From contig OY821774.1 of assembly GCA_963682175.1 (NCBI GenBank), forward strand, positions 43,600,201 to 43,664,200: a stretch of 64,000 nt of DNA, given 5' to 3'. Position numbers and translations under genes: made by a program. Of this stretch, positions 46,501 through 58,077 are shown in pieces. Within the stretch, counting starts at the first letter, position 1; each line of letters starts with the position of its first letter. Under the pieces are notes generated by a model. That model made no database searches, was not told the origin of the DNA, and saw only the letters and a program-made list of their open reading frames with translations. Source of the DNA: Triglochin maritima. Lineage: Eukaryota; Streptophyta; Magnoliopsida; Alismatales; Juncaginaceae.

Positions 46501-48542
46501 AATTCTATACTTTCCAGCAGTGTTCCTGTTCTTGGAAGCCTACTTTCTCCCATCTACTTCCAGTTTTTCTTAGACAAGGTGAGAGAAATGCTTGCCACAA
46601 TTAATTACTGGCTTTTATTCAATTAGCTTATGTAATTCAACTCAAGCTTTGCCATACTATTCATACTTGTGAAAATTCTGCCTTATAAATATTTCTCTCT
46701 CTGGAATTTACATAAAGTCTTGAAAGAATTGCAGATAGATAATATTAACATTTTCTCCTGGTAATATGTGACATTGTTTACTTAACACTCTGAGGGCCTG
46801 GGGGAAATAAGCTACATAAATATGTTGTATTTCTTCCTACGTAATTATCTTTACCCTCTTCACTCTTCAGACCCTACTACTTAGGAGTGATCTGGTTACT
46901 GCATCCCTTCTACTTGAGACTGCTCATGATTTAGATAATACAGAATGTGTTGGTTTGTCGTGTTTTTGAGTCTTTATGTACCTAATACACAGTGTCACAT
47001 GTCTACCCTTCATTCTCCTTCAACCATTATGTCATTTATCGTGCCTTTCCACAAAATCTTGTCACCCCCCTTCACTATTTTATTTGTCAAAGTTCACTGA
47101 TTTTAATGTTAGACATTATGGTCTCGGGGACTCGCATATTTTTATTGAATATCTATATTTCACTATGATGAATGCCTATAAGCCTCGTCGCTAAGTACTT
47201 TTTATCAAGCAATCTCCGTATATTTTTGATTTTGCAGTTGGCTGCTTCTCTGGGGCCTCGTTTCTATCTGAACATCTATAAATGTAAGCAAATCTCAGAA
47301 ACTGGTGCCCAGCAGGTACACTAACAAACTGAGATTATATTTTTCTTTCTTTCATTGCCTTCCCTTGCAAACACTGCAATCAGGACTTAGAAACCATAAT
47401 GTTCTTGGCTTCAGATGCTACTCGACACTCAGGCCGTAAAGACGATTCTTTTGGATATTCCCACTTTGGGTAGACAGGTAAACTCAAAGGTGCAAGTTCA
47501 ATTCCTAGCGATTCCTGGGATGTGATTTTTTTTGATAATCTTGTTTATTGTATAAATATTTACAACCGTGATGTTGATTACAGTCTTCCAGCACTTCCAA
47601 TTATTCCAAATTTGTGAGTCGTGAAATGAGTAAAGCTGAAGCACTCTTGAAGGTGAGATCACTTCAGTTTATCACCTTATTCGTACAGCGGATTCAGGCA
47701 TTGAACGTGCTATTCTATGTACAGGTCATTCTCTCACCTATAGATTCTGTTGGAGGTACATATCGAGCACTCCTTCCGGAGGGAACTCCTACGGAATTTC
47801 AGAGGATACTTGAGCTAAAGGTTTTACCTCATGTGCTTACTGACATTCTTCTCAATATTATTACTCGGGGGGATATTTTGCATCTAACAAGATTTCACTT
47901 GTAAAATATAATGTTCAGTACATGTTTTACCACCAGTATGTGTGTAACACTAGAATAACACTCAATTTTTGTTTCCTCTAATATGTCAAAATGCTACAGT
48001 AGACTTGCATATAAACGTTGATGGTCGAACATTACCCATCCACACGGAAATAGACTGGTGCTTATAAGAAACTAAGGATATTTGGTTTGAAGTTAAATGG
48101 CAATACTATACTGCAACTCGTATTTGATTTTATTAATGTTTGTTCATAATTCTCAGATGTTGGGGGAGTGCTCTAATGCATGTTTCTGACTTCTCACATC
48201 TCTATTTCAATCTTCCATTAAAAATTTCAGGGCCTCAAGAAAACTGACCATCAAACGATCCTTGACGACTTCAACAAGCACAGTACTGGAATTGCACCCC
48301 CTTCAGTTTCTCCAGCAGTGACTGCTCCACGTACACCAGCCCAGCCTATCGTCACAGTCAACCCAACTGCATCCCATGTTCCAATTTCTGCCGGAGCCTT
48401 GGTATCACGAGAAGACGTTTTAACTCGTGCTGCTGCACTAGGTCGAGGAGCTGCCACAACGGGATTTAAGAGGTTCCTTGCGTTAACAGAGGCCGCTAAA
48501 GACCGAAAAGATGGTCCCTTCAGAAAACTCTTCAATGCTTAA
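37588..48542 (+). CDS. VPS53: VPS53, subunit of GARP/EARP tethering complexes
   Basis: VPS53 joins VPS51, VPS52 and VPS54 to tether endosome-derived vesicles at the trans-Golgi network. Twenty-four exons: 37588-37636, 38995-39089, 39220-39276, 39445-39595, 40240-40310, 41068-41192, 41655-41815, 41893-42034, 42997-43060, 43737-43928, 44005-44046, 44157-44261, 44746-44802, 44885-44962, 45560-45667, 45798-45863, 46071-46148, 46233-46366, 46485-46578, 47238-47315, 47415-47477, 47584-47652, 47725-47820, 48231-48542. All junctions are GT-AG and in phase, giving 828 aa, the usual plant length. The start [16 protein letters not shown] and blocks such as [40 protein letters not shown] and [15 protein letters not shown] are strongly conserved plant VPS53 sequence. 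The N-terminal half is helical, as expected for complex assembly. No lesion was seen. Confidence 0.97.
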
Positions 48543-50772
48543 CAACCGTAAGTACATTTATAAGTGCACTTCATTAATGTTTTATTGGTCAGAGGACATT
48601 TTGGATCAAAATGAGGAGTCACCCGAGCTGTAAACCTCCTAGTGAGATACTGAAGTTGTGTTTCTAACTTGCATTATTTTCTGGGAACTTGTTTTTCTCT
48701 GAATACGTATAGAAGTGCATAGTATCACAATTTTTAATTTCCCGCATTTGTAACTTGTATGTACATACTTATCTGAACTTTAAGGGCAAATTTCGTATTA
48801 ATCCCTGATCTTGGTAATCTTTTACTTCAATGACCAGTTGAATATCTCTGTCTAAGCTGCACATCTTCTAGTTCTGCGTATATAATATTCAGATGGCAAG
48901 TGAATTAGGGGAAACGTTGACTATAACTGCTACGAATGTTTTGAGAGGTACACAAGTTGAATTTGCATCTACTTTTGGTGCCAATCGAACTATCACTATC
49001 TGACAATGAATATCTGAATTACCATCTATACGTAATTTTATTTACAACAAAACCTTTACTCTGAAGTTTGTCGGGTAGGTCAGAAATTACTCATTAAGAT
49101 TCACATTTGGGTACTTGAATCATCTTCATCCTCACATTGCTATCCAAATTCAAATTGTTGTATGTTTCAATCTTCTAAGTTTCTTTCAATTGTTTCTTCT
49201 CAAATTAATCTTGATCTCTCTCTACCTTTTTGCCCGCCTTTCTCCATTGCTCAACACTAATTTTCACCATCTATTTGTGTATGTCCTCTCATTCGCCCAA
49301 CATGACTATTTCATTTATTACCCTAAATTCAACCAACGTGTAATCAATTGGGCGTGGATGATAATATTGCTCAGCCATGCATGATCCTTTCATATTTTTT
49401 GATGCAATAGATGAATTCAATAATTAGTCGTGTCTTTTTGTGTTAGCTGATGTCAACTTGGGACCATTATGTCAATAGGCAACTTTCATTTTCTCTCGAT
49501 AAATCTGTTTACATTTCTCATTGGACTAGTTCCCTTGATTTTGATTAATGATTTGATTGTCTTCTATTACGCGTGTTAGCGTCCTTTACAGTATCTGGAT
49601 GTCTCTTTAGGTGTGGACACGTTTGGACAATTTCGTATTCTGAATTTCTGACTCTCTAAGATACACAATAATTGAATAGATTTCAATTAAGGACAAAACC
49701 GCGGTTGATTTTATTTAGATATTTAAAGTAAACATTTGGGTGCTTCTTGTTGGTCTTCTTTGGCAGCAGGGAGCCAGGTGGTCAACTCTGGCTAACTATT
49801 TGTGAAATCATTAGGGTGCTTATTCAAATAATGCAAATTGTAGTGAAGATATTAGAGTGAAGGGAAACACTGCTTAAGCTACTAGAGGACAAATTTATTA
49901 TCCTTAAAATATATTAACATTCATTATCAATTGAAATTTAAATTGCAAATGGAAAATTCAAATTGTATCTTTTGAATTATGACTCAATTTATCCACACAT
50001 ATTGAATTTTTTTTTTTTTTTGGGAATCATCTCATATAAGATGAAGACAGTTTGTAGCAAATGTTGCTCGAATTTTTTACAACTCTTGATCTTACGCAAA
50101 AATATTCCAAATTTTATGATTTTCAACGTGTATGAATAATTGATTCATAGATCTCAAAATTATCATTTGGAGTTTATATTCTGAATAATCAACAATGGTA
50201 AATTAATGTGAACATATTTTTGGCTCGGCTCCGAGGAAAAAATTCCGGAAGGAGTCGGGGTGGGGCACTAGATCCCTTCGGACCTGGAGAAGGGATATAT
50301 TTCCATAGAACACGGATCCCTTCGGACCTGCACTCACTTTTTTAAGGATATTTGATCCTCCTCGTATTAACAAGTATGTAATAAAAGTATGGCATTTAAG
50401 AAGAATATTACCTAAAATAACCCCCAAAAAATGTTCCACTTCTGTGAAGAATATTCCAGTACCAATGTCCCCAAAAAATGTTCCAAAAAAAATGTCCCCA
50501 TGTTGACATTGTGCTACTCTAGCCGCCATGGATTCATATATTCATGGACATGATTATATAATTGTTTTTAACTCCAACTCTACTCTAGAGTTTAGATTTG
50601 GTTGCGGCATTTGAATTATAAATTGAAGTAGAACCTCCAAATAGGTCGATATTAAAGTTCAAAGACATAGTGCGTGGATTCATGTAATCTATGCAATCAT
50701 TGATGAAGGTCTCAATAATATTGACAACTAGCCGTGATTACCTAAAGAGCGTAATGGTTTGGCATATGCTAA
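48543..50772. other. VPS53 3' UTR and intergenic sequence
   Basis: The 3' UTR probably extends to about 48780. Beyond it is AT-rich sequence with no gene. A duplicated word 'gatcccttcgg' (50270 and 50318) lies in a patch near 50220-50330 that is otherwise unassigned. Confidence 0.4.
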
Positions 50773-51553
50773 GAGCACCCTTAACGGGTGCTCTTTGGGG
50801 TCGGGTCTGAGGGTGACCCGACCCCAGCCCCCCTTAATGGGGGGATCTAGGTCGGGTCCAGACCTGGGTCTGCGACCCGACCTGGGGGGCGACTAAGGTT
50901 GGCTTAAATTTATTTTTTTGTTATTTTTTTGGTTTTTTATTTTTACATTTGTTTTAATATATAAATGATATATGTATAAAAATTTATATAATTAGAATTT
51001 ATTCATGAAAATTAAAATAAATAAAATAATTAATGAAAATTAAAATGATAAATGTAAATAATTAATTAAAATTAGTAAAAATAAATGTAAGTAATTAAAG
51101 AAAATTAGTAAGATAATTGTAAATGTATATAATTAAAGAAAATTACCTAGCAAAATAGAACACATGAATTTACCTAAGTTCGCCAAAAAACGCATTAGTA
51201 TCCCAAAAAATTGGCAGAGAATTACTAATAAATCTCAAAAATAAAAAATCTAATTTTTTTTACTGTAGTGGTCATTATTAAATCTAATTTTTCGAAATTA
51301 TTTGGCAATTAGCGTAATTTAATTAGATTAAATTACTGTAGAAATAATTTTTTAGTAGTTTATGTATTTTTGTGATGAAATAGAAAATGAGGTAAAAAAA
51401 ATTATGTGGATGAGATAGAGTGTTGAAAGTGAGGTTGAGGTTAAGAAGTGAAAAATGGGTTGGGTTGGGGTTGGTTGCATAGTATTTTTTGCTGACGTGA
51501 CGGAGAGAAAAATTTGGTTGGAAGGGAAATTTTGGGTTGGGGTTAATGATGAT
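50773..51553. mobile_element. PIF/Harbinger-type MITE, left copy
   Basis: It starts GAGCACCCTTAACGGGTGCTC directly after TAA (50770-50772), then has a GC-rich part around 'ggtcgggtc' and AT-rich sequence. It ends near 51553 in 'ggggttaatgatg'; the last bases and the 3' TAA have decayed. Its sequence is the inverse of the copy at 51996-52655. Confidence 0.75.
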
Positions 51554-51995
51554 TTGATGCAAGCCATTTGTTTTGTATCAGGCATGGTGATCGTAGCTAA
51601 TACTCCTTCCCCAAATAATGGAAAATCAATATAATAATACACGAAAGCATATATTATGTCCTATTAGTTGTGATTCTTGCAATGACAAGGATTTGACTTT
51701 CTAACTGTCTAGATGCTTATGATGTAGTGTGTTGTATTTCTTAGTTAATAATTGCTAGGCTGATCTTAGAAATAAATCTATGGCAAATCTAATCCATGGC
51801 AAAGTTTGGGAGTTTCAATGATTTTGTGCAACCCGGGATACCTCATGCACGTTTATATAAAAAGGTATAATTTATATAATTTATTAAAGGTATAATTTTC
51901 AGATGTGCCAACTTACTAAAGGTATAGATATGGTAGGAACTTAAAATAAAAAATAAAACTTCAAACTTACTAGATAATTTCTGTAATTTATATAA

Positions 51996-52655
51996 GAGCA
52001 TCATTAACCTAACTCCATTTTTTCCTTCAACTCAGTTTCTCTCTCTACCACGTCAGCAAAAAATATTATGCAACCCACCACCCAAACCAACCTATTTTTC
52101 ACTTCTTAACCCCAACCCTATTTTCAACACTCTCTCACATCCATATAATTTTTTTACCTCATTTTCTATTTCATCACAAAAACACATAAACTACTAAATA
52201 ATTTATTTCTACAGTAACTTAATCTAATTAAATTACGTTAATTGTCAAATAATTTCAAAAAAGTAGATTTAATAATGACCACTCCAACAGGTCAGTCGGA
52301 GGTCTAATTTCAAAAAAGTAGATTTAATTACTTATATTTTATTTTTACTAATTATTTACATTTATCTTATTAATTTTCATTAATTATTTTAATTATATCG
52401 AATAAATTCTAATTACATAAATTACCATACATATATCATTTATATATTAAATAACAAATATAAAAATTCCAAAAAAAATTAACAAAAAATAATAATTTAA
52501 ACCAACCCAGGTTGGCAACGTGGCCAACCCGGGTCGCCTCCCAGGTCGGATCGCAGACCCAGGTCTAGACCCGACCTAGGTTCGCCCCCATTAAGGGGGG
52601 CTGGGGTCGGGTCCCCCTCAGACCCGACCCCAAAGAGCACCCGTTAAGGGTGCTC
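51996..52655. mobile_element. PIF/Harbinger-type MITE, right copy, inverted relative to the left one
   Basis: The ends GAGCATCATTAACC and (reverse complement) GAGCACCCTTAACGG are flanked by TAA on both sides (51993-51995 and 52656-52658), the PIF/Harbinger trinucleotide duplication. It is 660 bp and non-coding. With the left copy it forms two complementary arms of roughly 660-780 bp separated by about 440 bp. Confidence 0.85.
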
Positions 52656-52658
52656 TAA

Positions 52659-52949
52659 TAAACTATGCACGTACTGAGTTTTAATTCGTAATGATTTACC
52701 ACTTACATGTTTGTCTTTTTTAAAATATTTCCATTAGAATTACCATGCGAGTAAAGTCACTAGAATCATCTTAGTTGCTTGAAGAATTTGATATTCACGA
52801 CACAATTTTAAAGAAAAGTAAAAAAAGAAAGCCTTTTTTTCTTCTTCTGCCAAGTTTTCTAATCAACACAATGAGAACCTTTTGTTGAAAACATTGCGGA
52901 TCCATGTGGGTTTGGACTTTGATTACTACCAAATGCTTTCTTCTTCCCG
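52659..52949. other. Unassigned spacer
   Basis: About 290 bp of AT-rich sequence between the PIF MITE and the first GC-rich hairpin repeats of the MULE. The left end of the MULE was expected here ('gggaactact') but was not found. Confidence 0.35.
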
Positions 52950-53115
52950 CATGGGGGGAGCGGCTTCCGAGGACGCCCGACCCATGCGGGGGGCGTCTCC
53001 CTCGGACGCCGACCCGAAGCGGGAGACGTCTGCGGAAGACGTCTCCCCGTAGGAGGAGGCGTCTGCGACAGAAGCCTCCACCTTGCGGGAGGCGTCTGTC
53101 GCAGACGCCTCCTCC
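52950..53115. repeat. GC-rich hairpin repeats, left cluster
   Basis: Units built on 'ggcgtctg' and 'cagacgcc' ('gaggcgtctgtcgcagacgc' at about 53089) are spaced by about 20-30 bp. The same kind of units lies in the transposase intron (57610-57870) and in the core of the 18214-18556 element. Confidence 0.8.
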
Positions 53116-53159
53116 TTTTTTGTTTTTTTAATTAATAAATATCATAATTACTTTAATAA

Positions 53160-53404
53160 ATAGTGATAAATCAAAAAAATTAATTTAACAAATTCTTATT
53201 AAGTTTAACATTTGTGATATTTAGTTTTAACAAATTTTGATTTAGTTTAACAATTGTTTTAATTTAGTTTAACAAATTTTGATTTAGTTTAACAATTTTG
53301 ATAATTAAGTTTAACAAATTTTGATTTAGTTTAACAATTTTGATAAATATGATAATTTAGTTTAACAAATTTAACAAATTTGTATTTAAAATTTCAATAA
53401 ATAG
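53160..53404. repeat. AT-rich tandem repeat before the PMD gene
   Basis: At least eight imperfect copies of 'tttagtttaacaattttga' or its variants (period about 20 bp) run up to the start of the open frame at 53405. They may form part of an intron or the promoter of the PMD gene. Confidence 0.8.
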
Positions 53405-55444
53405 TCATCGGGTCACAGTGGAGGGAGAGGCAAGTCGATACCATTACACGCCTTCCGTTCTTTAGAGGATGATTCAGCACTGCGTCATCCACGTAGACGG
53501 GGGATATCTGCTTCGGTCAGGAGGGAGAGGGAGGCATTACGTCGTCGTGAGGAGGAGGATGATTCCTTCGATGATGAGCATGTGGATAGTTTCGATGACG
53601 AGAGCGACGATGATGGCCCGTATGATGTGCGGCCGGAGGTGGAGAGGCAGGGGGATTATAGCGGAGGACGTGGTCGAGCGGGTACTTCTACTTCCGCCGG
53701 ATGGATGGTGCGGAAGGGTAGGGGTGGGAGGTTTACGGCCGGGGATTCGAGCTCGTGCACTGTTGATCCCCGCGCTCAGAAGAAGAAGAGGGTCCAGGAC
53801 GATTCTTGGATCGTGAGCAGTATGACGCCTGGTGGTCCTTTAGATGGGAGCGTCATTCCTAGTTTCTGGGGTCACATTGCTAGACGGATCTGGGACGGAG
53901 AGGATCGGAAGGTTCTGAAGTGCCAGAATCGGCACAGAGCCTGTACAGCACTACAGGGTTGGCGGTCTACACTGAGTGCTGATATCAGAGAGGAGATTAG
54001 TGCCACGCATTTGGGGCACTTACCGTACAGCATGTTCCCTTATCTCGACATGCCTTTGATTTCGGCGTTTGTGGAGCGGTGGCAGCCTGACACCAACACT
54101 TTCCACATGCCTTTCGGAGAGATGACGATCATGCTTCACGATGTTTTCCAGATCCTGCGACTTCCTGTGGATGGTCGTCTGGTTAGTGCTCAGGGGTCGA
54201 CGTCTGAGCTGAGGTGTTATGTGGCAGAGTTGCTTGGTGTCACACCTGATGGTCTGGCGAGAGATACAGCTTTATGGAGTGGTGGTGGTGTCGGCATCGA
54301 CTCCCTTGAGGACCTATGCAGACGGGCACGACCTCCGCGGGCCGATGATACACAGTTGACGGCGTACCTATTCTTGATGCTCGGAGCCGTCTTGTTTGTC
54401 GACAAGAGTGGTTGTCGGATCAGACCACGCGATCTACTGGAGGCTAGGGACCCGGAGACCGTTCGTGAGTACTCGTGGGGGTCAGCGACGTTGGCATACA
54501 TGTACCGGCAGCTTGGGATAGCTAGCCGTGCGGATTGTTCTGGGATTGCAGGTTGTCTTACGCTGCTGCAGGCGTGGATATACGAGTACTTTCCTGCATT
54601 CCGCCCGCATCGTGAGCGGAAGATTATCGACGAGGGTCATCCACGTTCGGGTATGTGGGCTGTCCGGAGCGAGGACAAGAGCGATGGACGATTGCGTTCC
54701 ATCCGCGCACGGCTAGATCAGATGACTGCATCAGAGGTATCAAACTTTACACCATTTATTTAATTTTAAGATGTATTATTATTAATGCGTTAAACTTTAG
54801 GTGGAGTGGTTACCCTATGGTCCTGACCCAGCAGCAGATGTCCCGAGGACTTTATTGATGGGTCTTATTCGTTATCGGGATATCATAGAGCCTTATATGC
54901 CCGATCGGGTCTTGCGTCAGTTAGGATATGTTCAGGTGATCCCGGTTGACATTCCGACACCAGAGCATGCGGTGCGGTCTGCGACAGCAGCGACGTACGA
55001 CGTCAGGTTCCCCGCTTCTACAGCGGAATCGACTTGGCGGACATTTCCGAGATCATGCCGATTGTTCCTTGGCGACTTCAGACGTAGTCGCGACCCCTCC
55101 GAGTGTGATGCACGTTATCTTGATTGGTTCGGTAGTTACTCACATCCTATCATCGTCCGTGGTGCCTCCCGGAGAGCAGATCGACCACCAGATAGGACGT
55201 GTGGCGATCTGGTAATTTTTTCATTTTATCTAAATTTATTTGTACCGTATAATTTGTTAATGTACGCTAATGTTAATGTTATGTGCAGTGGATGGGTAAG
55301 ATGATACGGGCTGTAGACCCAATCTTGCAGATGAGGGATGAGCTGCCAGACGATGCCAGAGCTGCATGCGGAGATGTGGATCAGATCATACAGTCATGGC
55401 ATACTCAGTTAGGCATCTCCGACCATGATTCGGATGATGAGTAG
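53405..55444 (+). CDS. Plant mobile domain (PMD) protein, MULE-borne, 5' end uncertain
   Basis: Exons 53405-54736, 54801-55211 and 55289-55444 join in phase through GT-AG introns, giving about 632 codons. The first exon is open from just after 'atag' at 53401-53404, a possible acceptor, so a small upstream exon with the ATG may be missing; GTG at 53582 is not a credible start. After an acidic, Arg-rich N-terminus comes the PMD: TPGGPLDGSVIPSFWGHIAR, then FVERWQPDTNTFHMPFGEMT and IMLHDVFQILRLPVDG, then a Trp/Tyr-rich helical part and an acidic C-terminus (SDHDSDDE). PMD proteins include MAIN and MAIL1 and phosphatase-7 long-form relatives; many copies ride on transposons. Its role in this element is unknown. 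It is convergent with the transposase gene. Confidence 0.88.
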
Positions 55445-55454
55445 GCTGATCTGT

Positions 55455-55700
55455 TGTACCGTACTCTTAGTATTTGCATTTATATTTGTTTATCTGTTGT
55501 ACGCTTAGTATTTGTGTTTGCTTATCTGTGGTACGCTTAGTATTTGCATTTATATTTGTTTATCTGTTGTACGCTTATTATTTATTATTTGTGTTTGTGT
55601 TTGCGAACATGTCGTACGCTTATTGTTTGTATTTGTGTTTTGCTTATCTGTTGTACCCTTATTATTTGTATTTGTGTTTGATAACCTTTCGTACTATTAT
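55455..55700 (+). repeat. Tandem repeat of about 45 bp in the convergent spacer
   Basis: About six imperfect units of 'ttatctgttgtacgcttagt' plus 'atttgcatttatatttg' lie between the PMD stop codon and the end of the transposase gene. A second repeat, 'acatatcaaaacatattaca', occurs three times at 55720-55820. Both genes probably end transcription here. Confidence 0.85.
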
Positions 55701-55804
55701 ATATAATGCAAATAAAGCAAACATATCAAAACATATTACATAATAAAGCAACACTATATAATGTACAAACATATCAAAACATATTACATAATTATACAAA
55801 CATA

Positions 55805-57921
55805 TCAAAACATATTACATAATTGTTGCCAATATGCTATCCTATGTTGGTACTCCAGCTCCCATCCAATAACACTCTCATCTCGTATTTGATACCACAG
55901 AGTCGCTATAGGAGGTACGGGGAATCCCTCATTCAATTCCAAACGAATGGTACATGCGCAAGGTATCCCATGAGAAGTCAGAAAAGCGCACTCGCAACGA
56001 TATTCAACTTCATCATCTAACTGTTGCATTCTCTTCACCTCCTGACTCAGCAACTGCAAACAGTGATGCGAAACTCTACCATTTATGTGACGATATAGAG
56101 CATGTCCGAAATTAGTCAAATTTCGCCGTCTCGAGTCTTCAAGAAAGTTTCGAATATTCGTCAGCTGCATTTCAGTAGCCGCGTTGACGCGCTCGAAAAG
56201 AGTGTCCAGAGCTGCAGTCGATGTAGAAATCCACTCTTTTAGAGCCGAATGAGCACTTTCGACCCTACAATTCGTGGTGTTCCCAAAATGAAGGACTTTG
56301 TTCGTCCAATTCAGCACAAACTTTTCTTTATGCACCAACCACGTGGTGTCCAGATACTCCGTGATAGCCGGCCACGATCTATACAAATCTTTCAGAGCAT
56401 ACACAGCTCTATCATACTCGGCTTCTGAAGTAGAAAGCATGATCTTCCTCCATCTTCCACGCCTCAAAGTCTCTGCCATCTCCTTATTCTTGCCGAATAC
56501 GTGGTATGCGTAATTCAATACGTCTTTGTTGATGTGCCATGTGCAGAGTAAATGAGCAGAGTCAGGAAAAACCTCTCTCACTGGTCGCATAAGGCCTAAC
56601 TCCCGGTCTGTTATTATTGCAGTCGGGCTGACAGTCCCCAATAACAGATCTCTCAACTTCTCCATCACCCACAAATAACTGGAGTAAGATTCATCCATCA
56701 AAATCGCATATCCAATAAGGAAATTCATGTTTGCTGGTGTGACCCCAATCATTTCGAACAAAGGCATCTTATACTTGTTCGTCTTGTAAGTCGAATCCAT
56801 GCAGATAACGAAAGGATATGTCCGCAACAACTGGACTGACGTCGGATGTGCCAAAAAAGCGTGAGTTACGACATCAGTTTCTGGATCCGCCATAATCCAA
56901 TGTAAGTACTCACACTGCACTGCTTGGTAGAGAAACTGCTGGACGGGATTCCGATCTTCAGATTTTGTCCTCCTCATGTAATCTCTGAAATTATAAATAT
57001 GCCTTTGATTTGGATTGTCCTCCGGGAATTTTTCTTTTACTGCCTTCAAGATGTTCCGTGGTTTTGCTTGCGCCTCTGTCATATCACGAACAATCTTCTT
57101 CGCCCCAGAACTTAGACCACTAATTTGACGATGACCCTCTGGATAAACTGCCAGTCTGTGGTTGTGATGTCCGTGAGCACTATTATAAACCACAACCCAT
57201 CCATCACGATCTCGTCGCTCCACCACTTTTATTAAGAAACGGCAACCGCAACCCTTTCTTTTGGTGTTTCTTCGAAGTGCAGTATCCATATCCCGAGACT
57301 CCATTTGATTTCGCCGGTCGCATCTCAAATAACAATCCATCCGACTATCTGATCTTGTTTTGTACGACGACACGACCAAAAAAAACCCAGCTCCGATAGC
57401 TACTTGTTTGGCCCATTTACATGCTTCATCGATTGTTTCAAAGATTTGTGTAGTTTGAAATAACTCACTGTAATCCACTCCATCACCACCGAAATCTGGA
57501 ACCTACAAAAATATATTCAAAAATAAAAAAATAAAAAAATAAATTCGAAATTAAAAAAATTAAAAAATAAACTCGAAATTAAAAAAACAAAATCAAAATC
57601 AAAAAAAAAAGGCGTCTGTGTTAGACGCCTGCCCCATGGATGGGGCGTCTGTGTTAAACGCCTTCCCCAACGGTAAGGCGTCTGCGTAGGACGCCTGACC
57701 GAAGGGAAGGGCATCTACTACAGACGCCTTACCCATGGGGAGGACGTCTACATAAGACGCCTCTCCCATTGTGTAGGCGTCTGCGTTAGACGCCTCGGCC
57801 ATGGGGAGGGCGTCCTACGCAGACGCCCTCACCATGGGGGAGGCGTCTAATGCAGACGCTCGGCCCAAAAATTTTCCCGCGCCAGGCTTACCTCACCCGA
57901 TGCATCACCCTCGCCAGACAT
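55805..57921 (-). CDS. MULE transposase with FAR1-type DNA-binding and SWIM domains
   Basis: Two exons, 57892-57921 (MSGEGDASGE) and 55805-57502, join in phase for 575 aa. Function: cut-and-paste transposase of a Mutator-like element. Residues about 30-125 form a FAR1-type zinc-binding domain (CGCRFLIK ... HGHHNH). The MULE catalytic core has Asp246 (VICMDSTYKTNK), Asp309 (AIITDRELGLM) and Glu425 (NTTNCRVESAHSALKEW), the expected DDE triad, with CTWHIN after the second Asp. A C-terminal SWIM-like motif at 513-527 reads CEC ... PCAC; the usual final His is Cys. The frame is intact, so it may be active. The 389-bp intron (57503-57891) carries GC-rich hairpin repeats. A TATA box lies about 50 bp upstream of the ATG, and the element's end about 155 bp upstream. 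Confidence 0.95.
57610..57870. repeat. GC-rich hairpin array inside the transposase intron
   Basis: About ten half-units, paired as 'ggcgtctgtgttagacgcct', repeat with spacers 'gccccatggatgg' or similar. Each pair is itself a short inverted repeat. It fills most of the intron between the first short coding exon and the main exon. Confidence 0.9.
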
Positions 57922-58077
57922 TTTCGTGGTGTTTTTACTGATAAATTATGAATATACAAGACCATAGGCCTTATTTATAGACACGGGACGATTTGGGTAT
58001 TAAATATATTGTTAAGGGCAATTTAGTAATTTCAAGGGGCGATTTAAGTAGTTTTGGGGCGACGTTTAGTAGTTCCC
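57922..58077 (-). promoter_or_regulatory. MULE end with transposase promoter
   Basis: Read on the minus strand, the terminus 'gggaactactaaacgtcgcc' is followed by 'gccccaaaactacttaaatc', an AT-rich part and a TATA box (TATAAATA, about 57972-57979), then a leader of about 25-30 bp to the ATG at 57921. The transposase is thus driven from the element's own end. Confidence 0.75.

Larger units (their letters stand above)
52950..58077. mobile_element. Mutator-like element carrying a plant mobile domain gene; left end not found
   Basis: The element contains convergent genes: a plant mobile domain protein (plus) and a FAR1/SWIM-type transposase (minus). Its right end, read inward, is 'gggaactactaaacgtcgcc' and then repeats 'gccccaaaactacttaaatc', as in the foldback element at 18214-18556. 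A candidate 9-bp duplication after it is TAATTAAAC (58078-58086), but no copy of the end or of this word was located at a sensible left position. The left border given is only the first GC-rich hairpin repeat. The element is either truncated on the left or has unequal ends. Confidence 0.75.

Noticed and set aside
53469..53816. Open frame of 115 codons (GGRGRHYVVVRRRM)
   Set aside because: It is an out-of-frame shadow of the PMD gene, whose acidic frame (EEEDDSFDDEHVDSF) is continuous with the recognised domain.
54217..54501. Minus-strand open frame within the PMD exon
   Set aside because: It is a shadow of the PMD coding frame with no domain of its own.
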